64,000 bases of DNA from Antedon mediterranea. Its lineage: Eukaryota; Echinodermata; Crinoidea; Comatulida; Antedonidae. The notes under the pieces are model-generated. The model did not search any database. It had not been told where the DNA came from and saw only the letters and a list, made by a program, of their open reading frames with translations. The first letter of the stretch is position 1. Every line of letters begins with the position of its first letter. Where the stretch lies: contig NC_092677.1 of assembly GCF_964355755.1 (NCBI RefSeq), positions 13,974,601 to 14,038,600 on the forward strand. The letters are read 5' to 3'. This document shows, in pieces, positions 1-12,832 of the stretch. The position numbers were made by a program, and so were the translations under genes.

Positions 1-3000
1 AATATTGTTGGCCTTAATGCCGTTTTTTCTGTGTTATTGATTAAAATCGAAAGTACTCTATCTGTAGAAACACACCAATTTAATAGGTAATTTTAACATT
101 TTGTATTAACAAAAAAACAATCATATATATAGACAATGGTGCATTACCCGTGGATCCAAGTTCAGTCTACCCCTGTTATACTCACTACTTGATACTGTAG
201 GCCTACTAGGATTTTGAACATAATATATTACGATTCTTAACTTGTTTATACTGTAGATGTATTGATAGGAATTCCTAAAATGCTGTAACCCGTTAATAAA
301 GGTTTCTTTTAAAATTACATGACAACTATCTTTCATACAATTTAAAGACTACTTTAATTCTGTGTTTCACTGTTTGTCCAGTGTAGTCCGCTACTCAAGT
401 ATAACCTGCAAGTGAGTTGATAAAAGAACCTTTCAGTAAATTAAGTGTTTGTTTAATTAAGTCCCAGTCTATTATTTCTTATATTGTTCAAAGATTGTTA
501 CCGTATGCACTTGTTATATTGTCATTCTGTTCTCTATTAGAACTTAAACCAAGCAAAGGATTACATAGTTTAAACTTAAACAAGACAAATGCAATGTAAT
601 ACTGTATGAATCCAAGGTTGGTTTTTATATGTTGTTAGTTAGACAAGTTTTGTCTTCAATTCACACACATGCATTATTCTTCACAGCTCATTATCCTAAA
701 CTTACTGTCTAAAATCCCAAAGTTTAAATACTGTATGTTTTTTATTCACATCATTCTTCGGTCATGAGAAGCTCATGATCCTGACCTACTGTGTGAACAT
801 GACTTTAACTGAAACTCTCCAAAACATCAAGGTTGGATACTGTACGTTTTATACTGTATATATTTAGAATAAAGCAACTTTTCACACTTGCTTTCATTTC
901 CCAGAATGTACCAACATTCAGTTCTTTATAGAAATAGTTTCTCTATATTCTAACGAAAAAGTGTCATCTTTAGTTCTTTGAATTCTGTTCCACAAAATAG
1001 AATTTAATTAGTATGTAGCTTACTGTATTTCCAACAGATTTGAAATGGTTAATAGTTATTTTTAGTATTTTTATTGAGTTAAAAAATGTCTTGAAGGTGA
1101 AGAAGATCACCTATATTATCAAATCGATCAAATAAAATGTGAAAGTCAGATGTGAAGGTAGTAGTAGTATCATCAATACAAGATGTTTCCTTTTTAATCC
1201 TTTTAAATCGTTTAAACCGTTCATGGTTATTTTTCAAACAATGTGGTTATCTTGTAATCCGAAAGATGGTAAAGAACTTGAATGAAAACTAAAACTACTA
1301 TATTATTGTTCACATTATCATTCGTTATACAGTACTACATTTGCTATTATGGACATACTTTTTTTTACTGATTTACAGTAGTCCCAAAATTAGTATGAAC
1401 TTCGGCGAAAATGTAGCGGGTGCCGGGATTAATAATAAATTATATTTGTTAATTAACTTAAAATTTCAATCATAATATCATTGGTTATTAAATTCAGTTA
1501 TATTCTCCAATATATACCCATTAATGTCACATTAATGACTGACAAAATAATGAACCTGTCTCATTAATTGTACACTTTCTTTAAGGTGATATTGTCATTT
1601 CATTGGATTGTCCTATAAATTACAATGCTGATAAATAGCCTTCTGTTTAACACAGTTGGTATAGTTCCCATTACTGTAGATCTGTCCCATTAAAAGCAAG
1701 ACTATTAAAGTAAATTAATTGCCAACTATCTTGCATTAGAGTTGTCCAACCAGAAAATGATTGGTATGTCATCATTGTTTTCTCTTTGTATACCTGGTTA
1801 ATCAATTTGTTTCTGAACTGTTTTATTACTACAGTATTAGAATTCCTGTGGCAGCCTTCTCTTTTTAATGACTAGATAGTTGTTTTTTACCTCAAAATAT
1901 TGTGTATCCATCTTGTTAATTTGCCATTACTACATTACTATTACATTATTATTATTACTAATACAGTTTTAAACACTTTATTTACATAATCATTACTGAC
2001 ATACTTCTGTTGGCCAACTTCTACAGTACAGATTCATCACCATCACCACAAAACCACAGCCATAAAATTGAAAGTAAGATTCAAAGGATCTCATTGGCCA
2101 AAGATCTGGTGGTAGAACAAGTCTTCTGATAATGACTTAAAGCTGGAGGTCCAGTATGGACATGGTTTGTATAACTTTTGAGTAGGGGGCGTAACTCTGT
2201 TGTAATACTGGTCCATTTCGGCCACTGTTAGATGAGCATCGTTTGGTGGCAGCACAAACTAAATGACTCTAGTGCGAAATTAAGCCCACTTTACCGTAGC
2301 ACACCGGTTAGTATCCCACATTTTTAAAAAAGAAGTAAATTGGTAATATTCGATGGAAAAATGTTTTGCACTTAAAAATTAAAACTAAGAATGATTTATT
2401 GAAGATTTAGAGATTCAATTTATTATGGAAAATGATTAATGATGTAATTATTGAATAACTTTTAATTGGAAAAAGATTCAAGCATACAAAGTATTTACAA
2501 AATTATAATGGTAAATATACTGTTTGGAACTTACTTATTTCAAAATAATAGATCCCCCCCACTGAAATGGCAAACTCTGCTTGGCTTTATTCAATTTGTT
2601 TTTTACAATAACCTACAGTAATAATGTTCAAGTCTTGTTAAGTTACAATTAGATACTCTTATAATCTTCAAATGTCCATTTGCATAGTTACCACCTAGAC
2701 AGTATTCTTTATTGACTGTAAACCCCAGTGTATTTTTCTATGAAATATCAAGATCATTATATCAAATGTGGCTATTAAATTGTTCTTGGGTATATTATGT
2801 TGGACACTTGATATCAATGAGCCTTCTGACTTAACATTTGAATTTACTACTTTACTAACTCCACAATAAAGAAAATTCTTCAATTCTAGAATTTCTCTCC
2901 CACATTGTATTAATAGTTGGTCATAAATCTGGATTGTTAAACAAAGATTGTTGTTAAAACTAATGTGATGAATTTACAAAATGGCAAAACCACTCAACAA

Positions 3001-3328
3001 AGATAAATAAAAGTGTAATTAAATTAAGTCTGAAGAGAAATATCACAAAGAACAAATTTATCATATATTTATCATATTTTTTTATATGTTTGAAAAGAAA
3101 ACTGCATACTGCACAATTAGGAACACAGGAAAAATTGAGCTAAACCTAAAATGACTTATGTTGGTATGTTGCTTAAATAATTTATTATATAGGTTTATGA
3201 GATCATACAATTGGAATAAAATTGCAAAACAATTTAAAACAAAATGTGAACAAACTATTACTGTATCAGAATTTTTAAAATTGCAAAAAAAAAACCAAAA
3301 CAATACCATACAAAACTAAGTTTTATTA
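1..3328. other. Intergenic AT-rich DNA, no gene seen
   Basis: Only short open frames (about 75 codons or fewer) occur on either strand and none resembles a known family. I see no splice-flanked conserved exon, tRNA or rRNA. The stretch is AT-rich and contains scattered TACTGTA/TACAGTA motifs like the rest of the window. Confidence 0.5.
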
Positions 3329-3369
3329 GGTTATATGCATGATATGCATATAACCTCTTGATTCTGTCA

Positions 3370-3375
3370 AAATCT

Positions 3376-3410
<35 letters not shown>

Positions 3411-4808
3411 TTCTTTCCTTAGCACTATTTGTCCGTGAATTATCTTGGCATCAGTTTCATCTATCTAAGTCAATTTTTCAGAGTATATTCCTTATGGCCA
3501 GGAATCGATGTGGTTATGTTTTCACGATGCGCAATCAAAAATTACGCGGTCTACGCGTGATTTAACGAAATCACGTTTGTAATCATATCTTCACAAACAT
3601 GAATCACTTTTAAACAAAATTTGGTACTCATAAATTTCAGGTCATATTTCATCATATGGCAATACAATTACGTGCGTAGCGCATATAACGCATGCGTACG
3701 CGCGCTTAAAAGGTTGAAAATGGTCAGAATTTATTTTCGATGAAATTAGAGTACGTTTCAGGCAATTTTAAGCGTTTAAAAAATTTCCATGAGTGCGCAG
3801 ATTTTTGCACGCGCACTGCGCGTCAAACGTTAATGCGCACTGTTTGTGTCCGATTACTGTTGTATAACCTTTCTTTAATAATATCATCATATTTTATTCA
3901 CTTTTCAACGCGAAACAGCGTTATACGAGCACGTCAAAAGTGACGGGCTACGCACGTGTAAGTTAACAAAATGGTGAAAATATGCTAAATTTTAAAATTA
4001 ATATATATCGTTAGAATGCTCGGGAACACCTATTTTTTATTTAATTTTCTTGAAGTGTATGTATCATATGTATGATTTATTATGAAATTAGAAGAACAAA
4101 AGTTGATTAAGTCATCATTAATGGCATATTAAATTTAACAAAATTAATTTCGACAATCAAACAAATTATAACATTTTCTTAGGCCAAAATAACAAACTTA
4201 ACGTTAACTTTCTTCCTTAAGAAGTTCATATATTAAAGTTAAAAGTATATAGTTTGACAGTGCATCATTTTTTTTAATTTTTAAAGATGTCATCATAGTA
4301 AAACATTATAATTCATTGCGGTATGTAATAATCTATCTGCACCAAAGTGGTTACTGCATAGTAAATACACGGAGGAATTTTTCTCCAACTTTTAGTCAGT
4401 TGTGTATGGCTCGATGGTCTGTGCTCGTGTCAATGGCATTCAAGGTACCGAGTTCGAGTCTCACCTTGGGAAACGAAATAAGATTTTTTTTTTATTATCC
4501 GTATTGTTCAAATTTATTTATGTATAGATTATACACATGATTTATAATGAAATCTAGATAAAAAGTTACTTTATGTCTTTATTATTATGTAACAACAAAT
4601 GCGGTTTATGACATTATACGCAGAGGGATCTTTGATCGGATTGTGATACCGGCTATGGTGTTCGCGTTAGCAAGGTCCTATCATATATTATAAATAATTA
4701 AAGATTCTGAGAAAATCAATCAATCAATATATCTTTTAAAAATCAATTATCTTTATTTAAATCAATGCATATAACCTATAATTCGTCATAGTGACGAATT
4801 AAATCTAG
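3370..4808 (+). repeat. Body 1 of the tandem duplicated element
   Basis: It begins with a TTTA microsatellite (about 3370-3413) and ends with the hairpin at 4780-4800 and CTAG at 4805-4808. It differs from body 2 by scattered substitutions and small indels, so the duplication is fairly recent. It also contains a tRNA-like pol III promoter pair near 4410-4470. Confidence 0.75.
4409..4475 (+). ncRNA. tRNA-like pol III promoter segment inside body 1
   Basis: An A-box-like TGGCTCGATGG is followed about 40 nt later by a B-box-like GAGTTCGAGTCTC. The spacing and sequence resemble a tRNA-derived SINE head. No clean cloverleaf or CCA end is seen, so it is not called as a functional tRNA. The copy in body 2 (about 5849-5910) keeps the A box but has GAGATCGAGTCTC at the B box. 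Confidence 0.4.
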
Positions 4809-6259
4809 TTTATTTATTTATTTTTTTATTTATTTATTTATTTATTTATTTATTCTTTCCTTAGCACTATTTGTCCGTGAATTATCTTGGCATCAGTTTC
4901 ATCTATCTAAGTCAATTTTTCAGAGTATATTCCTTATGGCCAGGAATCGATGTGGTTATGTTTTCACGATGCGCAATCAAAAATTACGCGGTCTACGCGC
5001 GATTTAACGAAATCACGTTTGTAATCATATCTTCACAAACATGAATAACTTTTAAACAAAATTTGGTACTCATAAATTTCAGGTCATATTTCATCATATG
5101 GCAATACAATTACGTGCGTAGCGCATATAGCGCATGCGTACGCGCGCTTAAAATGTTCAAAATTGTCAGAATTTATTTTCGATGAAATTAGAGTACGTTT
5201 CAGGCAATTTTAAGCGTTTAAAAAATTGCCATGAGTGCGCAGATTTTTGCACGCGCACTGCGCGTCAAACGTTAATGCGCACTGTTTGTGTCCGATTACT
5301 GTTGTATAACCTTTCTTTAATAATATCATCATTATTTATTCACTTTTCAACGCGAAACAGCGTTATACGAGCACGTCAAAAGTGACGGGCTACGCACGTG
5401 TAAGTTAACAAAATGGTGAAAATATGCTAAATTTTAAAATTAATATATATCGTTAGAATGCTCGGGAACACCTATTTTTTATTTAATTTTCTTGAAGTGT
5501 ATGTATCATATGTATGATTTATTATGAAATTAGAAGAACAAAAGTTGATTAAGTCATCATTAATGGCATATTAAATTTAACAAAATTAATTTCGACAATC
5601 AAACAAATTATAACATTTTCTTAGGCCAAAATAACAAACTTAACGTTAACTTTCTTCCTTAAGAAGTTCATATATTAAAGTTAAAAGTATATAGTTTGAC
5701 AGTGCATCATTTTTTTTAATTTTTAAAGATGTCATCATAGTAAAACATTATAATTCATTGCGGTATGTAATAATCTATCTGCACCAAAGTGGTTACTGCA
5801 TAGTAAATACACGGAGGAATCTTTCCATAACTTTTAGTCAGTTGTGTATGGCTCGGTGGTCTTTGCTCGTGTCTATAGCATTCAAGTACCGAGATCGAGT
5901 CTCACCTTGGGAAACGAAACAAAATTAGTTTTTTTTTATTATCCGTATTGTTTGTTCAAATTTATTTCTTAGTGTATAGATTATACACATGATTTATAAT
6001 GAAATCTAGATAAAAATTAACTTATGTCTTTATTATTATGTAACAACAAATGTGGTTTATGACATTATACGCATATGGATCTTTGATCGGATTGTGATAC
6101 CGGCTATGGTGTTCGCGTTAGCAAGGTCCTATCATATATTATAAATAATTAAAGATTCTGAGAAAATCAATCAATCAATATATATTTTAAAAATCAATTA
6201 TCTTTATTTAAATCAATGCATATAACCTATAATTCGTCATAGTGACGAATTAAATCTAG
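4809..6259 (+). repeat. Body 2 of the tandem duplicated element
   Basis: It starts directly at the CTAG-TTTA end of body 1 with another TTTA microsatellite, lacks the 5' palindrome, and repeats the remainder of body 1 through the hairpin (6231-6251) and CTAG (6256-6259). The sequence after it again begins TTTA, so a TTTA microhomology junction could have created the duplication. Confidence 0.75.
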
Positions 6260-7248
6260 TTTAAGCTTGGTTTTCTCTATAGGACACAATGATGACTCAA
6301 CTTGGTAAAAAAATAATAATAAAAGACCATTACACCGTAGGATAGAGCTACAGTAAAACTGGCAAAATAAAAATAGATATCCTGTGTCCTAGAAAGATGT
6401 TACATGGAAATAATACAAAAACTCATCATTTTCTCTTTACCAAACTAGAACAAAATGTATAACATTATGTAATAGGACATAATATAGTATTACCATTGAT
6501 TGCTTGTAATGAAATTAGTTTCAATAAATGATGATGATTACAAATACTAATTATGTTTCATTGTTCAAGAAGAAATGCAAATAATTTGTTAATTGTGCTA
6601 ATTGTTTGAACGATCATTATTCCATTAGTCAGAGGTGTATATTAGCATGTATATCAATTGTAGTACAACTAATTGTTTTTGTTTTATATCATAAAGTACA
6701 GTACAGTATTAAATTACAGTTTCAAGACTGTAGTTTAGAATTGTGTCAGAAATAGGCAATGGATGAATACAGTACAATTTAAACTTACTGTAGCCAAATG
6801 TTATAATACCCATAACTGTAAACCTTATGCAACAAATCTCTTCTTGCCTGGTAATGCTAGTATTGACTACAATCATTATGTCACAAATATTAAAATATTA
6901 ATTATTATTTAATTTAACATCTTTTGCTAACTCCTGATTTTATGTTACAAAATATGTAACTGGTATTACAGTATTTTTCATTAAAAAAAAGTTAAATGTA
7001 TTTTTTACACCGTGCCTTTAGCCAGTTATATTCAAGTGTACGGAAGCATTAGGAAACTGTATCACGCGGAAGCTATAGTTTACAACGGCTAAATAAAAAA
7101 TGAGAACTGGGCATGCTTAAACGTTAAAGCATGTCTAGGAGAAGAGTCACTAAACAATGTTTTCGTATGGTTATTGTTAAACTAAAAAAAATTGATAACT
7201 CATTCTTTTTTTGTAAGAAATATTTCTTGTTTAATTAACTTTCAACTT
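6260..7248. other. Intergenic, no gene seen
   Basis: AT-rich sequence without a recognisable exon or RNA. A short imperfect hairpin (GCATGCTTAA / TTAAAGCATG) lies near 7110-7135. Confidence 0.4.
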
Positions 7249-7790
7249 GTAATAAGATAAGATAAGATAACTTTTATTGATCCTCAAAAAGGAAATTCAT
7301 TGCTCGTCATAATAAAAAACAAAGAAAACACAATAAATACAAATATAGCATACAGTATAACCATCAACATAAAAACATCTAAAAAAATACAAAATAATAG
7401 TATCTTCTTGACTTCCTGTTGTACTGGATGATACCGGAGGGAATAAAGAATTTGACATATCGATTTATTTTCACACTGAGGAGCTTCAATCTACCACTTG
7501 GATTAAGTTGGTCAATGATTACTTTGTGAAGAGGATGAGAGGCATCCGACTCAATGCGTTCGAAATCTTTCTGGAGGGTGTTCTAGGTGCACATCGGTAA
7601 TGGAAGGCAGTTCCAGACCAATCATTTTACCAGCCTGACGGATGAAAGTTTCAAGGCGTCCTTTATTCCCTCCGGTAACATTACCAGCCCAACAGGAAAG
7701 GCAGTACGTCCAAACACTACATATTACGGATAGAACGAAAGAACATCAAATCACCGGAGTTAAATTTAGATAAAATTCTCATACAATACA
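7249..7790 (-). mobile_element. 3' end of a Rex1/CR1-like LINE (non-LTR retrotransposon)
   Basis: Read on the reverse strand, this translates in two or three broken frames to a reverse-transcriptase C-terminal tail. Recognisable pieces are a GRLETFIRQAGKMIGLELP-like segment, then DFERIESDASHPLHK, and then a NRY-KFFIPSGI segment. Rex1 and CR1-clade elements end with this order of motifs. The element finishes in a short (TTATC)n-type simple repeat at 7249-7270 in the + orientation AAGATAAGATAAGATAA, typical of such 3' tails. Frameshifts and lack of the rest of the RT make it a dead 5'-truncated copy. The clade name is a judgement from motif memory. Confidence 0.65.
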
Positions 7791-7799
7791 ATACATTCT

Positions 7800-10700
7800 G
7801 GAATTTAATTTTTTGCTGATGAAGTCTATATGGTCTCCCCAACTCAGTTTATCATTGAAAACAATGCCTAGTTACTTGTACTGGTCAACAATGAATCAGT
7901 TTACATTTGTTGTACCTACAGCACCTATGGTTTGTAGCATCACTGCATCTGTGTTAGTACTGTAGGATGTGATGATAAGAATCAAATAAGAATTTAGAAA
8001 TAAACTCAATTGTAACAAAAACTGAATGTAGTTTTATTAATACTGTAAAATTAACCATTTTCTTCTTGAGGATGAGCATTTTAAACACCATTTAATAGTA
8101 TTCTATACTACAAATACTCATCTGAATCATTGTTTTGGTATTGAATATTCCTTATAATTTGTTGAGTCACTAAATACCTAGACCATTATAATAATTAATT
8201 TCTCATTTGACAATCCACTATTAAGGATTTAGAAGATTAACCCATTTATCAATATTTTTGCGTACTGTTATACTTTTCATATGTCATCACTTTTATTATA
8301 GGCTTCACAGTACCCTCTTAAATATTACATGTGTGTACATTACAAACGCTTTCGTTATTCAATATCAATTCAAAGTTGCCGCAGATGTACACGGTAGGAT
8401 ACTTAACCTAGATATTAAACTAATTTTTGTAGGTAACCATTAACTTTTGATAGACACCTGTACAAATAAAAGGCTCATGTAAACCCTAGTTGATTAAAAC
8501 TACCCAACATTAGTTTTGTTAAACTTAGGCCTGTTGCTAAAAAGATTATTAAATTTGAGGTATCCGCAAATTTGTAAGCAATAGAGTGTAAAAAAACAGG
8601 TTTTTTAAAGGATTTTCACTGGAGTGTCGGAGAAACAAAATATGTTTGTAATGTACAGTACGTGTCTTTTTGAAAATTTAATCAGACTACTGTAGTTTCT
8701 CGTTTGCTTTGCATGATCTTTGCTAGGATATACCAAGGCAGACGACATAATTCAGACGTGTAGTATTCATTAGTTGTTATTACTGTTCTTTGAATATTGT
8801 TTATAAAACTATATTATTAGATCTCAATAGCTCTTAAGATGTTGAGACTTTGGTTTATTTCATTTGTCATGGCTAATCTATTGATTAGATCCCTCTATGG
8901 ATTACTGGCACAAGATCACATAATCAATGTAATTCCTTAATAATAATTCAGTTTGATTATCTCTATTGAACACTGGTAGAATAATATATCTTAATTGGAT
9001 GCGTTTGAAGATCTGAAGGAGAGACTGGAGTGGAAACCATTGACTGTGAAGAGGTCCTAAAGTGGAACGTCTCTAGAAAAAAGGCAATATCGGTTGCTAT
9101 GTTATCAATACATGCTAATCTACTATGACAATAACTGTATTAACAGTTAAATGAAAGAAATTAGACCATTGCTGTAACTATATCATTTCTAAATTTATAT
9201 TTTATTAATTTTCAGGTGATTTAGCTTTTGTTCTGTGTCTGTTAATTTATATTTAAGTACTTAATTATCTATAACACAATGTTTTTAGATGGTGTATGTA
9301 TACTGGTAATGTTGTACTAAAGAGAAATCTGTAGAGAAACTGAATTCAAGAGAGATACTGTACCGGTATATATAGCAGTATCTATCTATTTAATTAGACC
9401 AAATTTCTATAAATTATTATTTGATGTGTATCTAAATAATGGTTCTAAACTAACAATGTTCTGTCTACAGTATATAGCATGTACTACTACTGTATCAATA
9501 CTGACAATTTTACCTATGGTAACAGTAATTCATTTATTAACTCTTTATTGGCTATGCATGATAGTTTTAAGGAGAAAATTGTTTCCATGAATTAGTTATA
9601 ATAGCACAATATTATTAATAATATAATATGGTATTTTTATTATATTTCCTGGATAACATTGTTCATAGTTTTTTTTTTCTAAACTTATTTCTTGTCCTGA
9701 AATTATGAAATACTGTATCAACATATTACACATCTTCAAAAAACAAGTCAAAACGTCGCACACATACAATATATTCATGAATCGGTTTAACGTTTACACA
9801 CTTATTCAAATTACTTCTCCAAATTATAGACATTGCTATAGACATTTGCTATAGAAATTTGCTAAAATATTTTTTCAGAATTTTTTTTGCAAACTCTTAC
9901 TTGTACAAGTGAAATATGTGTGAATACAATTGAACAGAATAGATTAAATTAGTTTTAATACATTTTGGATGATTCACTTTGAATCTAAATAATTTACTGT
10001 GTTCTCCTACTATATACTTTAAAATTTTAAAAGCAAAATACTGTAAAGCACCTTACAGTATTATAAGGTTCGTCAAGAAGAGGTTATAAAAATATACATC
10101 AGATATTCAGCATAGAGCAAAAGTTCAGCAGACCTTTAAAAACATGTTTTTACAGTGTCTGTGTATACTAATACTTGATTTAACATTTTAAATATTCATT
10201 TTAACAATTCAAATACAAACAATTATGCAATACTCAAGTATTGTGTATTTATTATCACTAAAAGTTCAATGTCTTCATAAATATTTCTTTATCCCTAAAA
10301 AATATTCTGTCTACCGGATGCCAAATCATACACATGAACACCTTGGTATAGTAATGGTTTAATGGTAGAAGAAGCAGTGACAGTGGTCTTATGTTTCGAT
10401 TATTATATAGAACCTTCCCACTCAACTGCAGTCCAAAGTTGAAACTATAAAGTATATTTCATGACAAGCTTAACTGAACCTAGCCCGAGACATACGCCTG
10501 TCCCCTTTTGAGGGAGAAAAGTATGGTGAGGCATGCATGGGCATAGTCGCACCCCTGAGGGTGTGGCTCATAGATGATAACACTGTCTTTGAGGGGGGTT
10601 TTATTACTTTTTAGTATGTTCTCTCCTCCGTGGAATATAAAGTTTATAAACACCACTTTTATTAAAATAGTCAAATGCTAGGACTCCAATATGTCAAAAA

Positions 10701-11526
10701 GCAAGTATATTCAAACTGATATTGACTAGATGTTTGTTAGTACCATATTATTTTTTTTTAGTTGCGTTTCAAATTTGGTTTTACCACACTCGCAAAATGA
10801 CATTTTATAGATCTAGAATTTCCCCAATGGAAAATATTGCTTGATTGCTTTTCTGTATGAAAGCGAAATAACTATGCATCCGGCAATTTTCTAGATGTCG
10901 TTGTGTCTGAATTGAATTAGATGTTTTGCTAAAAGTAGGTCGGTTAGAATGACCTAGTTAAAACATTACCAGACTGAGTGGTCTGCCATATCAATTGTGT
11001 GAAATTATTTTATTAATTGATAGATACAAGTACTTAAATGATATGACATCTTCATCCATCGTTTGATAGTTTTACATATCTTTTCAAATTACATTTTGAG
11101 TGTTTCTCGCTTTTAGCATGCAGTACACGGCAAAATAAGATCCATTTCGTTAAAATTAGACAAATGTATTTAGAGAAATTTTGACAGAAGATAATACTTG
11201 GCTTTTCTTCTGTTTTCGTATTGGAGTTTTATTGGATTTTGTATGTTAAATTAAGGTGAATTCATTTTTTGTTTATATCTCACACTGAAAGCTAATTTTT
11301 CAAAAACTACTGTACAGTGGAATGCAGTAGCAATGCAAATGGTTGAGGGTTAAAAATAATAATTATGGATTGTAGAATTTCATAAGATGCTCACTTTGAA
11401 ACAATTCCAAAAGAAAAGATTCTTCAAAACCGGTCTTAGAAAAGATCGTGTTACGGCTAAAAATTGCTCTGCGGAAACCATTTTTAATGGAATGATAATC
11501 AGAAAACTACTGTATGCATGCCTAAA
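7800..11526. other. Intergenic, no gene seen
   Basis: AT-rich sequence with only short chance frames. No conserved exon, RNA gene or clear element was recognised, apart from many TACTGTA/TACAGTA motifs. Confidence 0.4.
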
Positions 11527-11645
11527 GCTTGGTTCCCACTAGGATACAACGCAGCAACACAAGTGCTACACAATGATCATCCAGATTGTTTCTTGTGATT
11601 GGTTAACTCACTTGCGTTGTGTGGACGCCTTTTGCATTGCACATC
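11527..11645. mobile_element. MITE-like repeat with the GGTTCCCACTAG end
   Basis: It starts GCTTGGTTCCCACTAG, followed by CGCAGCAACACAAGTG, and ends with an inverted CACTTGCGTTGTGTGG. A related copy lies at 53034-53150 and a stub at 24775-24806. The shared ends and inverted motifs suggest a dispersed short DNA element; no intact symmetric termini were found. Confidence 0.4.
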
Positions 11646-11855
11646 AAAGAGTGAAAAACAAGTTTTAACTCTGTGCAGTGAACACGTACAGCAATTTGGG
11701 GTGCTATCGTAGCGATGTTTGTTAGTAAAAGTGAAAGTAAAATCAAAGTGTGTTTATATTATAATGTAGAGTACGATTATTTTTTTTTAAATATAAGTAC
11801 TGTGTTGTATTAAAGGTGAGCATTCTGTTGTTTGTGTTGAAAAGCAGGTACCAAG

Positions 11856-12077
11856 GAGCATATTGTACAGAGAGCCTATTAAAGTGATGATGACATAGTA
11901 TAATATCTTGAAATACTGAATACCTATTCACCAAAAAAAACAAAATTCTTTTTAGAATTCACCTGAAATGCAAATCTTGCACATTTGTTGAAAGATTGCC
12001 ATAAGCAAACTTTTCACTGTCCTGATATATTATACTATGTCATCATCACTTTAATAGGCTCTCTGTACAATATGCTC
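11856..12077. repeat. Perfect 51 bp inverted repeat with 120 nt spacer
   Basis: The left arm, 11856-11906, is the exact reverse complement of the right arm, 12027-12077. A transcript across it would form a 51 bp perfect hairpin. No coding sequence lies in either arm; the spacer is unremarkable AT-rich DNA. Confidence 0.85.
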
Positions 12078-12613
12078 TACAGGAGACAATTCATTCATAA
12101 ACATAGAGACAACAAAAAAAGTTTTTTAACAAGTTATTGGACCTGTTTCTAAAAAACCAACAAAATCTAAAGTACAGTATTTATTCTTTAAGGCTAAAAA
12201 ATACTATTCTTTCAAAAATCTGTTAAACTGTTATAATCATTTTTTCTCCCCAGTTAAGTTTTTAAAAGACATCTGGTAAAAAGCTTTTGCTACTTTATTT
12301 GTAAACATATTAGAAGTTTTAGTTTAAAGTGTTATGTTATGCCCTAGAAATGGGCTACATTAAAAAAAAACAATAGGTGCATTTACTAAGTATTTTATTC
12401 ATAGTTAATGTGTAAATAATACATTTACCCAGAGTTATTGTGTCTGTTCCAATTGTTTGACCCCTCTTTGAAAATGGTTCGAACCTATGACATTTGCATG
12501 ACATAAACAAGTGTTTGTTCTGATTGGATCATTTCCTGGCTGGTGAGTCATAAGGTAAAGTTTATACACTTTAGTTTAAGGTCATGCACTCCTCCTATTG
12601 CACACCCTGTGTT

Positions 12614-12619
12614 TATAAG
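12614..12619 (+). promoter_or_regulatory. Possible TATA box upstream of CAS exon 1
   Basis: TATAAG sits in GTTTATAAGCC about 210 nt upstream of the candidate ATG at 12827, which would allow a 5' leader of roughly 180 nt. Position and sequence are suggestive only. A similar TTTATAAGCC occurs at about 21457 with no gene nearby. Confidence 0.25.
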
Positions 12620-12826
12620 CCTTTACTACCTGTCTAAACCTGGTGATCGCAACAAGTACAGAAACTGTTAAGAATTAGGAAACTTACGCAATCATCCTGC
12701 TAGATAGCGTCTTGTAGAACTCCATTTTCGAAACTTTCTCTAAAGTTGCAAATAACATTTGTGAGAGGATTTTGTATTCACCTTAGAAGCAGATATTGTC
12801 CCGCATGTTGGATATCTAAAGTCAAA

Positions 12827-12832
12827 ATGAAG
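12827..12832 (+). CDS. BCAR1: Candidate first coding exon of the CAS gene (Met-Lys)
   Basis: The sequence ATG AAG is followed immediately by GTAGGA, a good splice donor, in phase 0. The SH3 exon at 35107 also begins in phase 0, so splicing gives Met-Lys joined to His-Ala-Leu-Ala-Lys. Vertebrate CAS genes also encode only a handful of residues (in human NEDD9, starting Met-Lys) before the SH3 exon. The implied intron is 22.3 kb. An upstream ATG (about 12804) encodes only a four-residue open frame. Other first exons cannot be ruled out. Confidence 0.35.

Larger units (their letters stand above)
3329..6259 (+). mobile_element. Helentron/HINE-like element carrying two tandem ~1.45 kb bodies
   Basis: At the left, 3329-3355 is a near-perfect palindrome (GGTTATATGCAT, 3 nt loop, ATGCATATAACC). 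The same ATGCATATAACC recurs just before the 3' end of both bodies, and is followed by a 9 bp-arm hairpin (AATTCGTCA, TAG, TGACGAATT) and then AAATCTAG and T. A 5' inverted repeat matched by an internal 3' copy, plus a terminal hairpin and a CTAG end, is the architecture known for non-autonomous Helitron2/Helentron elements (HINEs). The body is repeated almost identically after ~1,442-1,451 bp. The 67-residue open frames in each body are probably not genes. The Helentron assignment is inference; another rolling-circle or MITE-like repeat is possible. Confidence 0.55.

Noticed and set aside
3740-3943. 67-residue open frame duplicated at 5182-5385
   Set aside because: Its conservation is explained by the recent duplication of the whole element; the composition is not protein-like and no homologue is known to me.
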